A stretch of 22,982 bases of DNA from Anaerolineae bacterium (GTDB lineage: Bacteria > Chloroflexota > Anaerolineae > B4-G1 > SLSP01). The notes beneath the pieces are model-generated. The model saw only the letters and a program-made list of their open reading frames with translations. It did no database searches and was not told the DNA's origin. The stretch is from the NCBI GenBank assembly GCA_018055515.1, contig JAGPHL010000014.1:1-22982 (forward strand), in the 5' to 3' direction. A program made the translations under genes and the position numbers. Below are positions 1-6,467 of this stretch, in pieces (position 1 is the stretch's first letter; each line of letters begins with the position of its first letter).

Positions 1-107
1 GGGGCCGGGGGATAGGGGGCAAGAGTTGATTCTCAATCTTCAGCAGTCACCATGAAATTCGCGTTTTTTAGCCAATGGCTGAACAGTTACCATGTAAACC
101 ATAGCCC

Positions 108-139
108 GTGAGCAGAGGCTGTGACCACTCTCTTCTCAC
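108..139 (+). repeat. Dispersed 32-bp repeat, copy A
   Basis: This stretch matches the minus strand of 17324-17355 at 28 of 32 positions, with no gaps by my hand alignment. The first 10 bases (GTGAGCAGAG) and the last 12 (CTCTTCTCAC core) are conserved, and the similarity stops sharply on both sides. It lies in the gene-free flank between the window start and the end of the secreted-protein gene. Confidence 0.6.
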
Positions 140-183
140 AACTCACGGCTCTCTATTTTCGAAGAAACTCCGGCATCCCAATC

Positions 184-215
184 GAATCGCGGACGCTTTC
201 AGGCGTCCGCGATTC
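184..215 (-). terminator. 13-bp perfect stem-loop downstream of the secreted-protein gene
   Basis: Positions 184-196 pair perfectly with 203-215 around a 6-nt loop. The stem begins 38 nt past the stop codon of the minus-strand gene ending at 254. Neither strand has a clear U-tract after it, so it is an atypical terminator or an mRNA 3'-end stabiliser. The strand is assigned only from its position behind that gene. The rest of 1-253 holds the 108-139 repeat and no gene I can support. Confidence 0.5.
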
Positions 216-253
216 TTCATCTCATGTTTCACCGGTCGCAGGGCCGGTCGGCG

Positions 254-2029
254 CTATTTGATTTCGAGCTTGAAGTTGTCGAAGCGGGATTCCACCGGCG
301 TCCATTTCCACGAGCCAGTGATCAGGCCCACGCGGCGATGGGTGCGCAGCGCATCATCGGTGAAGCTCGCGATCTGCGTCTTGACGCCGTTGTTGTAGAC
401 GTAGACGGTTGCGCGGTTATCCCGCACCTCGACCAACAGGCGATTGGTCTGATTGTAGGAACCGCCCAGCAAATTGGAGCAGGACCCCCAGTCACGAATC
501 TTCGTCCAGGTCATCGAGCCGCCATACCCGCTATAGCCGGAAACCGGCCAGGAGACGCCGTTGTAGCGGTTGACCGCACACGCGCCTTCCCAGTTCCACT
601 CAAAAACATAGAGCGTGGTATAGTCCGCGTTGGCCGCGAAAACGATGCCCGCCTTCCCTTCCGAAGGCGCGTAGCCAGGGAAGGGCATCTCCGCCTGCGC
701 AAAGAAGTGGCTCACCGAGACGTCATAGTTGGCAGAGGGGGGGATAAAGCGGTCGGGCGCCTTCACCAGGCCCATCTTGTAGTTGTTCTGGTCGGAGGTT
801 GCCAGCATGATCTTCATGCGGTAAGTGCCGTCAACGTATTCCACCCTCATCAGGTCGCCGCCGTCGCCGCGCTTGTACGTGGCGACGGGCCACCCCGAGC
901 CCGAATTGGAGAAATCATCGGTGATGGCCGACATCACAACCACCGAGCGGACATTGCTCCACTCGCCGGCGCCGGCGGTGTTGTTCCCTCGCACGCGGTA
1001 GTAATACGTCGCGGAGGCCTTGCCGGTGACATTCATCGAGTAGGTCGAAGCCGAGAAGGTGTATTCCTGAACCGCCGCGCTGAAATCGGCGCTGGTGGAT
1101 TCCTGCAGCGTGTAGCTGGTCGGCGCCTCGACATCGCCATAAGGGCCGTTGTAAGCCCAGCTGACGGTGTAGTTGCCGTCAAGGTCGGCGTTGCTGATCT
1201 CGTTCAGCACGGGCGGGTAAGGCACCGGCGGGAAGCGGCGCATCACGAGCGGCAGATACACCAGGCTGACGTTGTTCTTGATGGTGACCGTGATGGTATC
1301 TACCGGTCCTATCTCCTCGCCGATCGTTGCCCGCGCGCGGATCGTGTACGCGCCATTATCCGCTTCCGGCAATGCCCACATGTAGGTCCAGCTCCAATAG
1401 CCGCCGGGATCTACCACCGTGACCGTTGCCAGTTGCCAGGCACCGCCGTTGACGCTGACCTCCACGGTCGGCAAAACCGCCTGCGACGCGGGCGTCGCCG
1501 CGAGGGCGGCAGCGCCGACCCGCGTCGAAACCACATTGCTCCAGCGGCTGGGCCCGCTGTTGGAGTACGCTTTAAGCCGATAGTAATAGATACCATCGGC
1601 CCTATCCTCGATAGGATAGCTCAACTCCGTGGTGTAGGGATAGGAGACAACGTTTTCGTCAAAATAGGGGCTGGTGGACTCACTCAACTTATACCTCACA
1701 GCACCCGCAGCCGCCGTCCATTCAACAGCGTAATTGGGCTCATGATTGGGATTGGAAATGGGTTTCAGCACGGGATCATCGGGGAAGCCGGGATCGTTGG
1801 TGCTGTCCCAGGCAAAGCCGCTGATCGCATACGGACTTCCGGCCCGCTCCGTAATCAAGAGACCCTTCTCAGGAGTATAAATGCGCGCGGTGGGCGCTGC
1901 CTGCAGCAGCGGTTCCGCCAGCGCCGGGGTCAGCGAGCTGCCCGTTGTGACCGGCAAGCTCAACAACGCTCCCAAGAGCGCCAACACCAGCAAACTGTTA
2001 CGTGAAATTTGTCGGATCTGCTTGTTCAT
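254..2029 (-). CDS. Secreted multidomain protein with fibronectin-III-like repeats and a C-terminal jelly-roll domain
   Basis: This 591-residue exported protein begins with an N-terminal signal peptide: a basic start, a hydrophobic stretch at about 12-30, and a probable cleavage site after ALA at 36-38. A fibronectin-III-like domain at about 87-171 contains the WSNVV strand, an Ig-like segment lies at about 185-250, and a VYLPLVMR motif is at 257-264. A second FN3-like domain spans about 270-366. A C-terminal domain from 368 to the end opens with DDFSNSGSGWP and closes with RFDNFKLEI, a pattern shared with the two lipoproteins at 3572-4817. The start is fixed by AGGAG six bases upstream. No catalytic motif is visible; a carbohydrate- or surface-binding role is inferred from fold type only. 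A hairpin pair that could act as an attenuator lies just upstream (2073-2118). Confidence 0.85.
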   Translation of the reverse strand: MNKQIRQISRNSLLVLALLGALLSLPVTTGSSLTPALAEPLLQAAPTARIYTPEKGLLITERAGSPYAISGFAWDSTNDPGFPDDPVLKPISNPNHEPNYAVEWTAAAGAVRYKLSESTSPYFDENVVSYPYTTELSYPIEDRADGIYYYRLKAYSNSGPSRWSNVVSTRVGAAALAATPASQAVLPTVEVSVNGGAWQLATVTVVDPGGYWSWTYMWALPEADNGAYTIRARATIGEEIGPVDTITVTIKNNVSLVYLPLVMRRFPPVPYPPVLNEISNADLDGNYTVSWAYNGPYGDVEAPTSYTLQESTSADFSAAVQEYTFSASTYSMNVTGKASATYYYRVRGNNTAGAGEWSNVRSVVVMSAITDDFSNSGSGWPVATYKRGDGGDLMRVEYVDGTYRMKIMLATSDQNNYKMGLVKAPDRFIPPSANYDVSVSHFFAQAEMPFPGYAPSEGKAGIVFAANADYTTLYVFEWNWEGACAVNRYNGVSWPVSGYSGYGGSMTWTKIRDWGSCSNLLGGSYNQTNRLLVEVRDNRATVYVYNNGVKTQIASFTDDALRTHRRVGLITGSWKWTPVESRFDNFKLEIK

Positions 2030-2072
2030 GTTTCACTCCTTTCAGATATCAATGACACCGACATCCATCCAC

Positions 2073-2102
2073 AAAAAGCAAGCCTGCGATAAATCGTCAG
2101 GC
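2073..2102 (-). terminator. Terminator-like hairpin upstream of the secreted-protein gene
   Basis: Read on the minus strand, GCCTG pairs with CAGGC (2098-2102 with 2082-2086), with an inner CGA/TCG stem and a bulged A. TTGCTTTTT follows. It lies 155 nt after the mtaB stop and 44 nt before the next start codon, so it could end the mtaB transcript or attenuate the secreted-protein gene. Its 5' arm can instead pair with 2114-2118. Confidence 0.5.
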
Positions 2103-2256
2103 CGATCCCCGAAGCCTGCTGAAGCCGTGAGCCGCGAGCAGTTCTTCGTGACTCCGGGAGCCATGCCCCCCTTCACAGACTCCCGCTTGTGCCATCCACA
2201 TTTTTCCGTGGGGGATCCGCGAGCCATGCTCTCCGTCCTGAGACACAGAGCATTTT

Positions 2257-3558
2257 TCAGACGCCTGGCAGCGGCAAAAAGTTCCCTCCAACGCCTCCGG
2301 GGACCGTTTCAAGCTCCTCGCCGATAAAGGCCTCGCCCGTACCGGGACGCAGGCGCACGGGGGTGATGGTGTTGTAAAGGGCGCGCTCACTTTCCAGGAC
2401 GACTTCGAGATAATTATCGGTCAAGCCGCGCCAGCGCCCGGCGCGATCCCGCCGCTCCCACAGCACCGGCAGCACCTTGCCGCTGAAACGCGCCCGGTAA
2501 GCCGCCGCAAGGGTCTCCCCCAGCCGGCGCATCCGCGCCGCACGTCCCGTCCGCACCTGCGTGGGCACGGGATCGGGGAGCCGCAGCGCCGCCGTGCCGG
2601 CCCGCTCTGAATAGGGGAAGACGTGCAGGCGCGCGAAGCCGATCGCCTCCACAAAAGCCAGGCTTGCGGCGAAATCCGCCTCGGTCTCGCCGGGGAACCC
2701 CGTGATGAGGTCCGTCGTCACCGCCAGGTCCGGGCAGATCGCGCGCGCCCGCCCCACGAGCGCCGCAAATTCCGCCGTCGTGTACCGCCGTCCCATGCGC
2801 CGCAGGATCGCGTCGCTGCCGGATTGCAGCGGCAGGTGCAGCTGCCGGCACAGCCGCGGATGCTCCCACAGCGCCAACAGCCGGTCATCCACGTCCCACG
2901 GCTCGACGGACGAAAGCCGTACTCGCGGGACAGCAGTCTGCTCCAACAGCGCCGCGACGAGGTCGGACAGGCGCACCGCGCCGGGCAAATCATGGCCATA
3001 GGCGCCGAGGCTCACCCCCGTGAGGACCACCTCCTGCGCGCCGTGTTCCGTCAACGCCTGAACCTGCCTCACCGCCGTAGCGAGCGGCACGCTGCGCCCC
3101 GGGCCGCGCAGCAGGCGCGTGTAACAATAGGTGCAGGCGGCGTCGCAGCCATCCTGGACGGGGAGAAAAGCGCGTGTGTGTTGCCAGAGGCCCGGTTCCC
3201 ACGGCGCGGGGAGGGAGGACGCGCCCGTGATGAGCTCGCCGGCGCGCGGCTTGTCGGAATTGGGGAGCGCACAGGTGACGCCGGGTTGGGCGCCCGCAGC
3301 CTCCGGCTCCGCGGTGACCCAGCATCCCAACACGGCGATCGCGGCCTGGGGATTGCGGCGATGCAGCAGATGCAGGCGCTGACGGCTCTTGCGCGCCGCC
3401 TCAGCAGTGACGGCGCACGTGTTGAGCACGATCACGTCCGCCTCTTCGAGGCGCGCCGCCGGGGTAAAGCCGCCGCCAAGGAGCTGACAGCCGAGACGTT
3501 CGACCTCAGCCGCGTTGAGACGGCAGCCGAGAGATTCCAGATAGACTTTCAAAGCCAT
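2257..3558 (-). CDS. mtaB: MiaB-like tRNA methylthiotransferase (MtaB type)
   Basis: This is a radical-SAM methylthiotransferase. The MtaB family converts N6-threonylcarbamoyladenosine-37 of ANN-decoding tRNAs to its 2-methylthio form in the cytoplasm. The 433-residue protein has the UPF0004 domain with three cysteines that should hold the auxiliary [4Fe-4S] cluster (C12 in LGCRLN, C48 in NTCAVT, C79 in LGCW). The radical-SAM CxxxCxxC motif is at C138, C142 and C145, and a TRAM-like RNA-binding domain lies at about 357-420. The spacing and the GCRLN motif favour MtaB over MiaB or RimO. It starts 13 nt after the upstream lipoprotein stop and has no good ribosome-binding site, so translational coupling is likely. 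Confidence 0.9.
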   Translation of the reverse strand: MALKVYLESLGCRLNAAEVERLGCQLLGGGFTPAARLEEADVIVLNTCAVTAEAARKSRQRLHLLHRRNPQAAIAVLGCWVTAEPEAAGAQPGVTCALPNSDKPRAGELITGASSLPAPWEPGLWQHTRAFLPVQDGCDAACTYCYTRLLRGPGRSVPLATAVRQVQALTEHGAQEVVLTGVSLGAYGHDLPGAVRLSDLVAALLEQTAVPRVRLSSVEPWDVDDRLLALWEHPRLCRQLHLPLQSGSDAILRRMGRRYTTAEFAALVGRARAICPDLAVTTDLITGFPGETEADFAASLAFVEAIGFARLHVFPYSERAGTAALRLPDPVPTQVRTGRAARMRRLGETLAAAYRARFSGKVLPVLWERRDRAGRWRGLTDNYLEVVLESERALYNTITPVRLRPGTGEAFIGEELETVPGGVGGNFLPLPGV

Positions 3559-3571
3559 TCGCTGCTACTGC

Positions 3572-4189
3572 CTAGGGAAGCGGCTCGACATGCAGGTTAT
3601 CAAAAGCCACCTGCACGTCGCCCTCATCGAAGGCCCCCGCATACAGGCCGATGTCGCCCTTGCGCAACGCGGCATCGGTGACCTCGACAATCAGCTCATC
3701 GTTGACCCGGAAGCTGAACGTCGCGCCCTGCGCTTCGAGCTCCAGGCGATTGGTCGCCAGCCCCTGGGCGATCGCCGCGTGAGGGAACCAATCCTTGGAC
3801 AGCAGCTGCCACTGGCCCTCAGCGTATCGCGCCACGCGCGCGTAGCCATCGGAGCTGATGGAAAAGGCGTAGAAGTTTTGGTCCCCGTCCATGCGCGCCA
3901 ACACGCCGTATTCATTGTTCTCGGGGCCGCCGACCAGCGTCGCTTCCACGGAGAGACGGAAATTGGTGAAGCGTTTGTCCGGGACGGCCCAGGCGACCTG
4001 CCCCGGCTCGCGCACGTGGATGAGCAGCCGCCCCTCCTCGATGCGCGTCACGGCGGCGGCGTCAGAGCTTAACTGCCAGGGCCCCGTTTCATCGAAAGGC
4101 TCGTCCCAGACCTCCGTGCTCGCCGGGGAACCGCAGGCCGCCGTCCCAAGCAGCAATAACAGGAATCCTATTCGCCATAAGGTGCGCAT
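3572..4189 (-). CDS. Lipoprotein with DDFS-type jelly-roll domain (second of tandem pair)
   Basis: This is a predicted exported lipoprotein of 205 residues. It has a short basic N-terminus and a hydrophobic stretch, and the lipobox LGTAAC places the lipidated cysteine at C19. The mature part looks like a concanavalin-like or DUF1080-like beta-sandwich: WDEPFDETGPW at the start, GVLARMDGDQNFYAF in the middle, NRLELE and RVNDELI strands, and a closing VAFDNLHVEP. I chose the ATG at 4189 because GAGGG lies six bases upstream; an in-frame ATG at 4195 would abut that site. It begins 13 nt after its paralogue ends and is followed 13 nt later by mtaB, so the three genes probably share a transcript. 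No active-site residues are recognisable; a ligand-binding role is inference. Confidence 0.8.
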   Translation of the reverse strand: MRTLWRIGFLLLLLGTAACGSPASTEVWDEPFDETGPWQLSSDAAAVTRIEEGRLLIHVREPGQVAWAVPDKRFTNFRLSVEATLVGGPENNEYGVLARMDGDQNFYAFSISSDGYARVARYAEGQWQLLSKDWFPHAAIAQGLATNRLELEAQGATFSFRVNDELIVEVTDAALRKGDIGLYAGAFDEGDVQVAFDNLHVEPLP

Positions 4190-4202
4190 GATCATCCCTC
4201 AC

Positions 4203-4817
4203 TCAAGGCTTACTCGCCTTAAAGTCATCGAACCAGACCAGGGTCGTCTGCCCGTATTCGACGGTGCCCGCCGCGATCCCCACCTTGCCGGCGGTCAGCT
4301 GAGTGTCTTCCGCCCGCGCGATCAATTCACCGTTGACGTAGAAGGTGAGCACGCTGCCCTCGCACACGCCAAGCAGCCGATTGGTGACGCCCTCACGGTT
4401 GATGACCGGCGAGCGCAACATCGCCGGTCCGGTCAGAGGCTCCAGCGGCTGATCTCCCAGGCGGCGGAAAATCGCATAGTAGCCGTCAGCGCTGATGGCA
4501 AAGTAGTAAAAGCCCGCGTCGCTGTAACGGCAGATCACGCCGAAATGATTGTCCGTCGCACCCTCAGAACGCGCGAGCACTTCGACTGCCACGTCCTTGT
4601 AAGTGCGATCCTGCATCGTCCAGACGAACCAATGTGGCACATCAATACGAATCAAGTATTTGCCGCTGTCGTAACCGCGCACATAGCTTTCCGTGGAGGC
4701 GGCGCCCCATCCACTGGCCGGGTCGGAGAAATCGTCCACAAACGGGCCGGCGCTGCTGGTGCACGCAGCCAACAGCAGCAGTCCCAAACATAGCAGCAGT
4801 CCACGTCGTAGCTTCAT
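4203..4817 (-). CDS. Lipoprotein with DDFS-type jelly-roll domain (first of tandem pair)
   Basis: This is a predicted lipoprotein of 204 residues with lipobox LLAAC and lipidation at C19. The mature region opens with VDDFSDPASGWGAAS and contains FGVICRYSDAGFYYF and DGYYAIFRR. It then has NRLLGVCEGSVLTFYVNGEL and ends with VWFDDFKASKP. The same landmarks occur in the following gene and in the last ~220 residues of the secreted protein at 254-2029, so the three are paralogues by domain. GGGAGG lies 5 nt before the ATG. A TATAAT promoter at 4848-4853 drives the unit. The function is not known; a sugar-binding or envelope role is only a guess from the fold. Confidence 0.82.
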   Translation of the reverse strand: MKLRRGLLLCLGLLLLAACTSSAGPFVDDFSDPASGWGAASTESYVRGYDSGKYLIRIDVPHWFVWTMQDRTYKDVAVEVLARSEGATDNHFGVICRYSDAGFYYFAISADGYYAIFRRLGDQPLEPLTGPAMLRSPVINREGVTNRLLGVCEGSVLTFYVNGELIARAEDTQLTAGKVGIAAGTVEYGQTTLVWFDDFKASKP

Positions 4818-4847
4818 GTGCGCCTCCCGCGATAACGGCCTGCGCTG

Positions 4848-4875
4848 ATTATACCCCGAAAGCGCCGTCAGCCAA
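4848..4875 (-). promoter_or_regulatory. Sigma-70-type promoter of the lipoprotein-mtaB unit
   Basis: On the minus strand a perfect -10 TATAAT lies at 4848-4853 and a -35 TTGGCT at 4870-4875, with a 16-nt spacer. Transcription would start near 4841, about 24 nt before the ATG at 4817. It is divergent to the tRNA promoter. Confidence 0.7.
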
Positions 4876-4907
4876 AGCGTGGTCAGTGGCCCGGGCCAGA
4901 GCGTCCC

Positions 4908-4935
4908 TTGTGAAATCGGCTGTTTATGGTAGAAT
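4908..4935 (+). promoter_or_regulatory. Promoter of tRNA-Arg
   Basis: A -35-like TTGTGA (4908-4913), a 16-nt spacer and a -10 TAGAAT (4930-4935) are present. A TGn extension (TGG, 4927-4929) precedes the -10. Transcription would start a few bases before the tRNA 5' end at 4948. Confidence 0.6.
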
Positions 4936-4947
4936 GCGTTGCAGCGC

Positions 4948-5020
4948 GCCCCTGTAGCTCAGATGGATAGAGCACTGGCCTCCGAAGCCAGTGGCCCGCG
5001 TTCGACTCGCGGCAGGGGTA
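4948..5020 (+). tRNA. tRNA-Arg (anticodon CCG)
   Basis: A full cloverleaf can be folded. The acceptor stem pairs 4948-4954 with 5013-5019, including one G-U pair at the end. The D stem is GCTC/GAGC and the anticodon stem is CTGGC/GCCAG. The anticodon CCG at 4982-4984 reads codon CGG (arginine). The T arm is CCGCG/CGCGG with a TTCGACT loop. The discriminator is A5020. The following bases are CAC, so CCA is not encoded and must be added by CCA-adding enzyme. Confidence 0.95.
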
Positions 5021-5027
5021 CACCGGA

Positions 5028-5052
5028 GCCCGCCTTTTCAGGCGGGCTTTTT
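5028..5052 (+). terminator. Intrinsic terminator of tRNA-Arg
   Basis: The stem GCCCGCC/GGCGGGC (5028-5034 with 5041-5047) encloses a TTTTCA loop and is followed by TTTTT. It begins 7 nt after the tRNA 3' end. The stem is also just past the end of the convergent minus-strand gene at 5073. Confidence 0.9.
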
Positions 5053-5072
5053 GTATGGGCAGGGAGACCGGC

Positions 5073-5618
5073 TCAGACGTCAGGCGACAAAAATGTCAGC
5101 AGCTCCCGCGCCACGATCCGATAGGCCGGAGCGTACTGCGCCTCATACGCCGCCGAATGATGCACCGCCGGGTAGCCCTCTCCGGCCAGACGCGCCCCAT
5201 ACGCCGTCATGTCAGCGACGGCAAAGGGGAGCTCGCCCTGCGCCGCGAGCGTCAACGCCAGGGACCACGTCGCCTCGAATTGCGCGAGGGTGCCACGATG
5301 GGTGTTGGCCGTGCGCACGAACGCTTCGCCCAGCCATGCCGGATCATAGCCGGCCGCCACGTAGGGACGTAAATGCACGCGCAAGATGCGTCCATCGGCA
5401 GAAAGCGGATCCACCAACGGCTCAGCGGGACCGCGACCCAGCGCCGCGATTTCGTCGAGCAACCGCCGGCGGGCAGCCTGAGCGTCCGTCACGAGATGCG
5501 CGCTGCCGAAACAGGCCTGATGGGCCAGCTTGTACACATCCGCCAGCTGCATCAAGGGATAACGCGCCATGTGCGCCCGGAATGTCTCGGCGGTGACCGC
5601 AGGGACGACGGCCCTCAT
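5073..5618 (-). CDS. Conserved protein of unknown function, last gene of the ECF transporter unit
   Basis: This is a 181-residue soluble protein with no signal peptide or membrane segment. I recognise it as a conserved hypothetical but cannot assign a function. Its most conserved-looking part is an N-terminal segment with MQLADVYKLAHQACFGSAHL at about 22-41, which includes a histidine pair H33 and H41. A later basic-aromatic segment is RVHLRPYVAAGYDP, and HHSAAY lies near the end. Its ATG immediately follows the TGA of the ECF T component (TGAATG), so it should be translated together with the transporter. That linkage suggests a role in use or processing of the imported compound; this is inference only. 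Confidence 0.75.
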   Translation of the reverse strand: MRAVVPAVTAETFRAHMARYPLMQLADVYKLAHQACFGSAHLVTDAQAARRRLLDEIAALGRGPAEPLVDPLSADGRILRVHLRPYVAAGYDPAWLGEAFVRTANTHRGTLAQFEATWSLALTLAAQGELPFAVADMTAYGARLAGEGYPAVHHSAAYEAQYAPAYRIVARELLTFLSPDV

Positions 5619-6467
5619 TCAGACAGCCGGGACGCCAAAGCGCCCCACCCCCCAGGCAAAGTACGCCACGAGGACCGCTACCAGGAAGAGCGCCATCCCC
5701 GCCATGAGCCCATAATCCGCCCCCTGCAACCGCGCCTCGTGCAGGTAAGTGCGTTGGGGGTCGCCGGTGAACGCTTTGGCCTGCAACACCACCTCCAATT
5801 GTTGCGATTTCACCAGCGCGCCCAAAATCAGCGGCACGGCGACGCGCGCATAGAGCGCGAGCCGCCGCGTCAACGGCAGCCGTTCCACGTCCAGGCCGCG
5901 CAGCTGCTGCGCCTCCAAAATGGCCCGCAGTTCCCCCGCCAGCAAGGGGAAAAAGCGCAGCGCCGAGGAGACGACAAAAGCGATCTTGTAGGGCACCCGC
6001 AGCTGCACCAGGCCGATCAACATGGCGTTGATGTCCGTCGTGAAGATCGCCAACGGCACCACCAGAGTCATCGTCAGCGTTTTGAAGATGATGTTCAAGC
6101 CGTAGAGGAGGCCCTCCCGCGAGAGCATCGCGCCGCCGACAAATGGCCAGGACGCGGGAAACCGCCACACCGGCGTCAGAGCCGTCTGCCCGGTGCGCGC
6201 GGTGATCAACGGTCCGGCAAAAAATCCCTGCATGAACAGGATGAAAATGAAGAAGGGCGCGAGCAAACGCAGCAGCCTCACGAGATAGCGCCACGTCACC
6301 CCCGCTGCCAGACAGGCCAGCAGCGTCGCGCCGGCCAGTATCCCGCCCCACCAGGGACTTTCCCAAAGCAGCGCGACGGTAGTGAGCACTCCCATCAGCA
6401 CCAGCTTGGAGCGGAAATCCAGCCGCGTGAACAGCGAATCCCGCGAGACCGTCTGCCAGCCGATCAT
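5619..6467 (-). CDS. ecfT: ECF transporter transmembrane (T) component
   Basis: This is the EcfT/CbiQ-family membrane scaffold that links the substrate-binding S component to the ATPases in the cytoplasmic membrane. The 282-residue protein has hydrophobic segments at about 22-55, 65-85, 115-145 and 245-275. It carries the two cytoplasmic coupling motifs of the family: AQQLRG at 186-191 (usual form AxxARG) and LQAKAFTG at 228-235. The RFFPLLAGELR segment at 171-181 is also typical. Its ATG overlaps the TGA of the ATPase gene by 4 nt (ATGA), and its stop abuts the next start, so the operon is tightly coupled. Confidence 0.9.
   Translation of the reverse strand: MIGWQTVSRDSLFTRLDFRSKLVLMGVLTTVALLWESPWWGGILAGATLLACLAAGVTWRYLVRLLRLLAPFFIFILFMQGFFAGPLITARTGQTALTPVWRFPASWPFVGGAMLSREGLLYGLNIIFKTLTMTLVVPLAIFTTDINAMLIGLVQLRVPYKIAFVVSSALRFFPLLAGELRAILEAQQLRGLDVERLPLTRRLALYARVAVPLILGALVKSQQLEVVLQAKAFTGDPQRTYLHEARLQGADYGLMAGMALFLVAVLVAYFAWGVGRFGVPAV

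Noticed and set aside
224..2005. 593-codon plus-strand open frame
   Set aside because: It is antisense to the secreted-protein gene, which has a signal peptide, domains and a good ribosome-binding site. The translation looks like GC-rich shadow sequence (Arg, His and Gly runs).
2042..2256. Known riboswitch (cyclic-di-GMP, cobalamin, TPP, FMN, SAM) upstream of the secreted-protein gene
   Set aside because: I looked for the core consensus segments of these classes and found none; only the alternative hairpins are supported.
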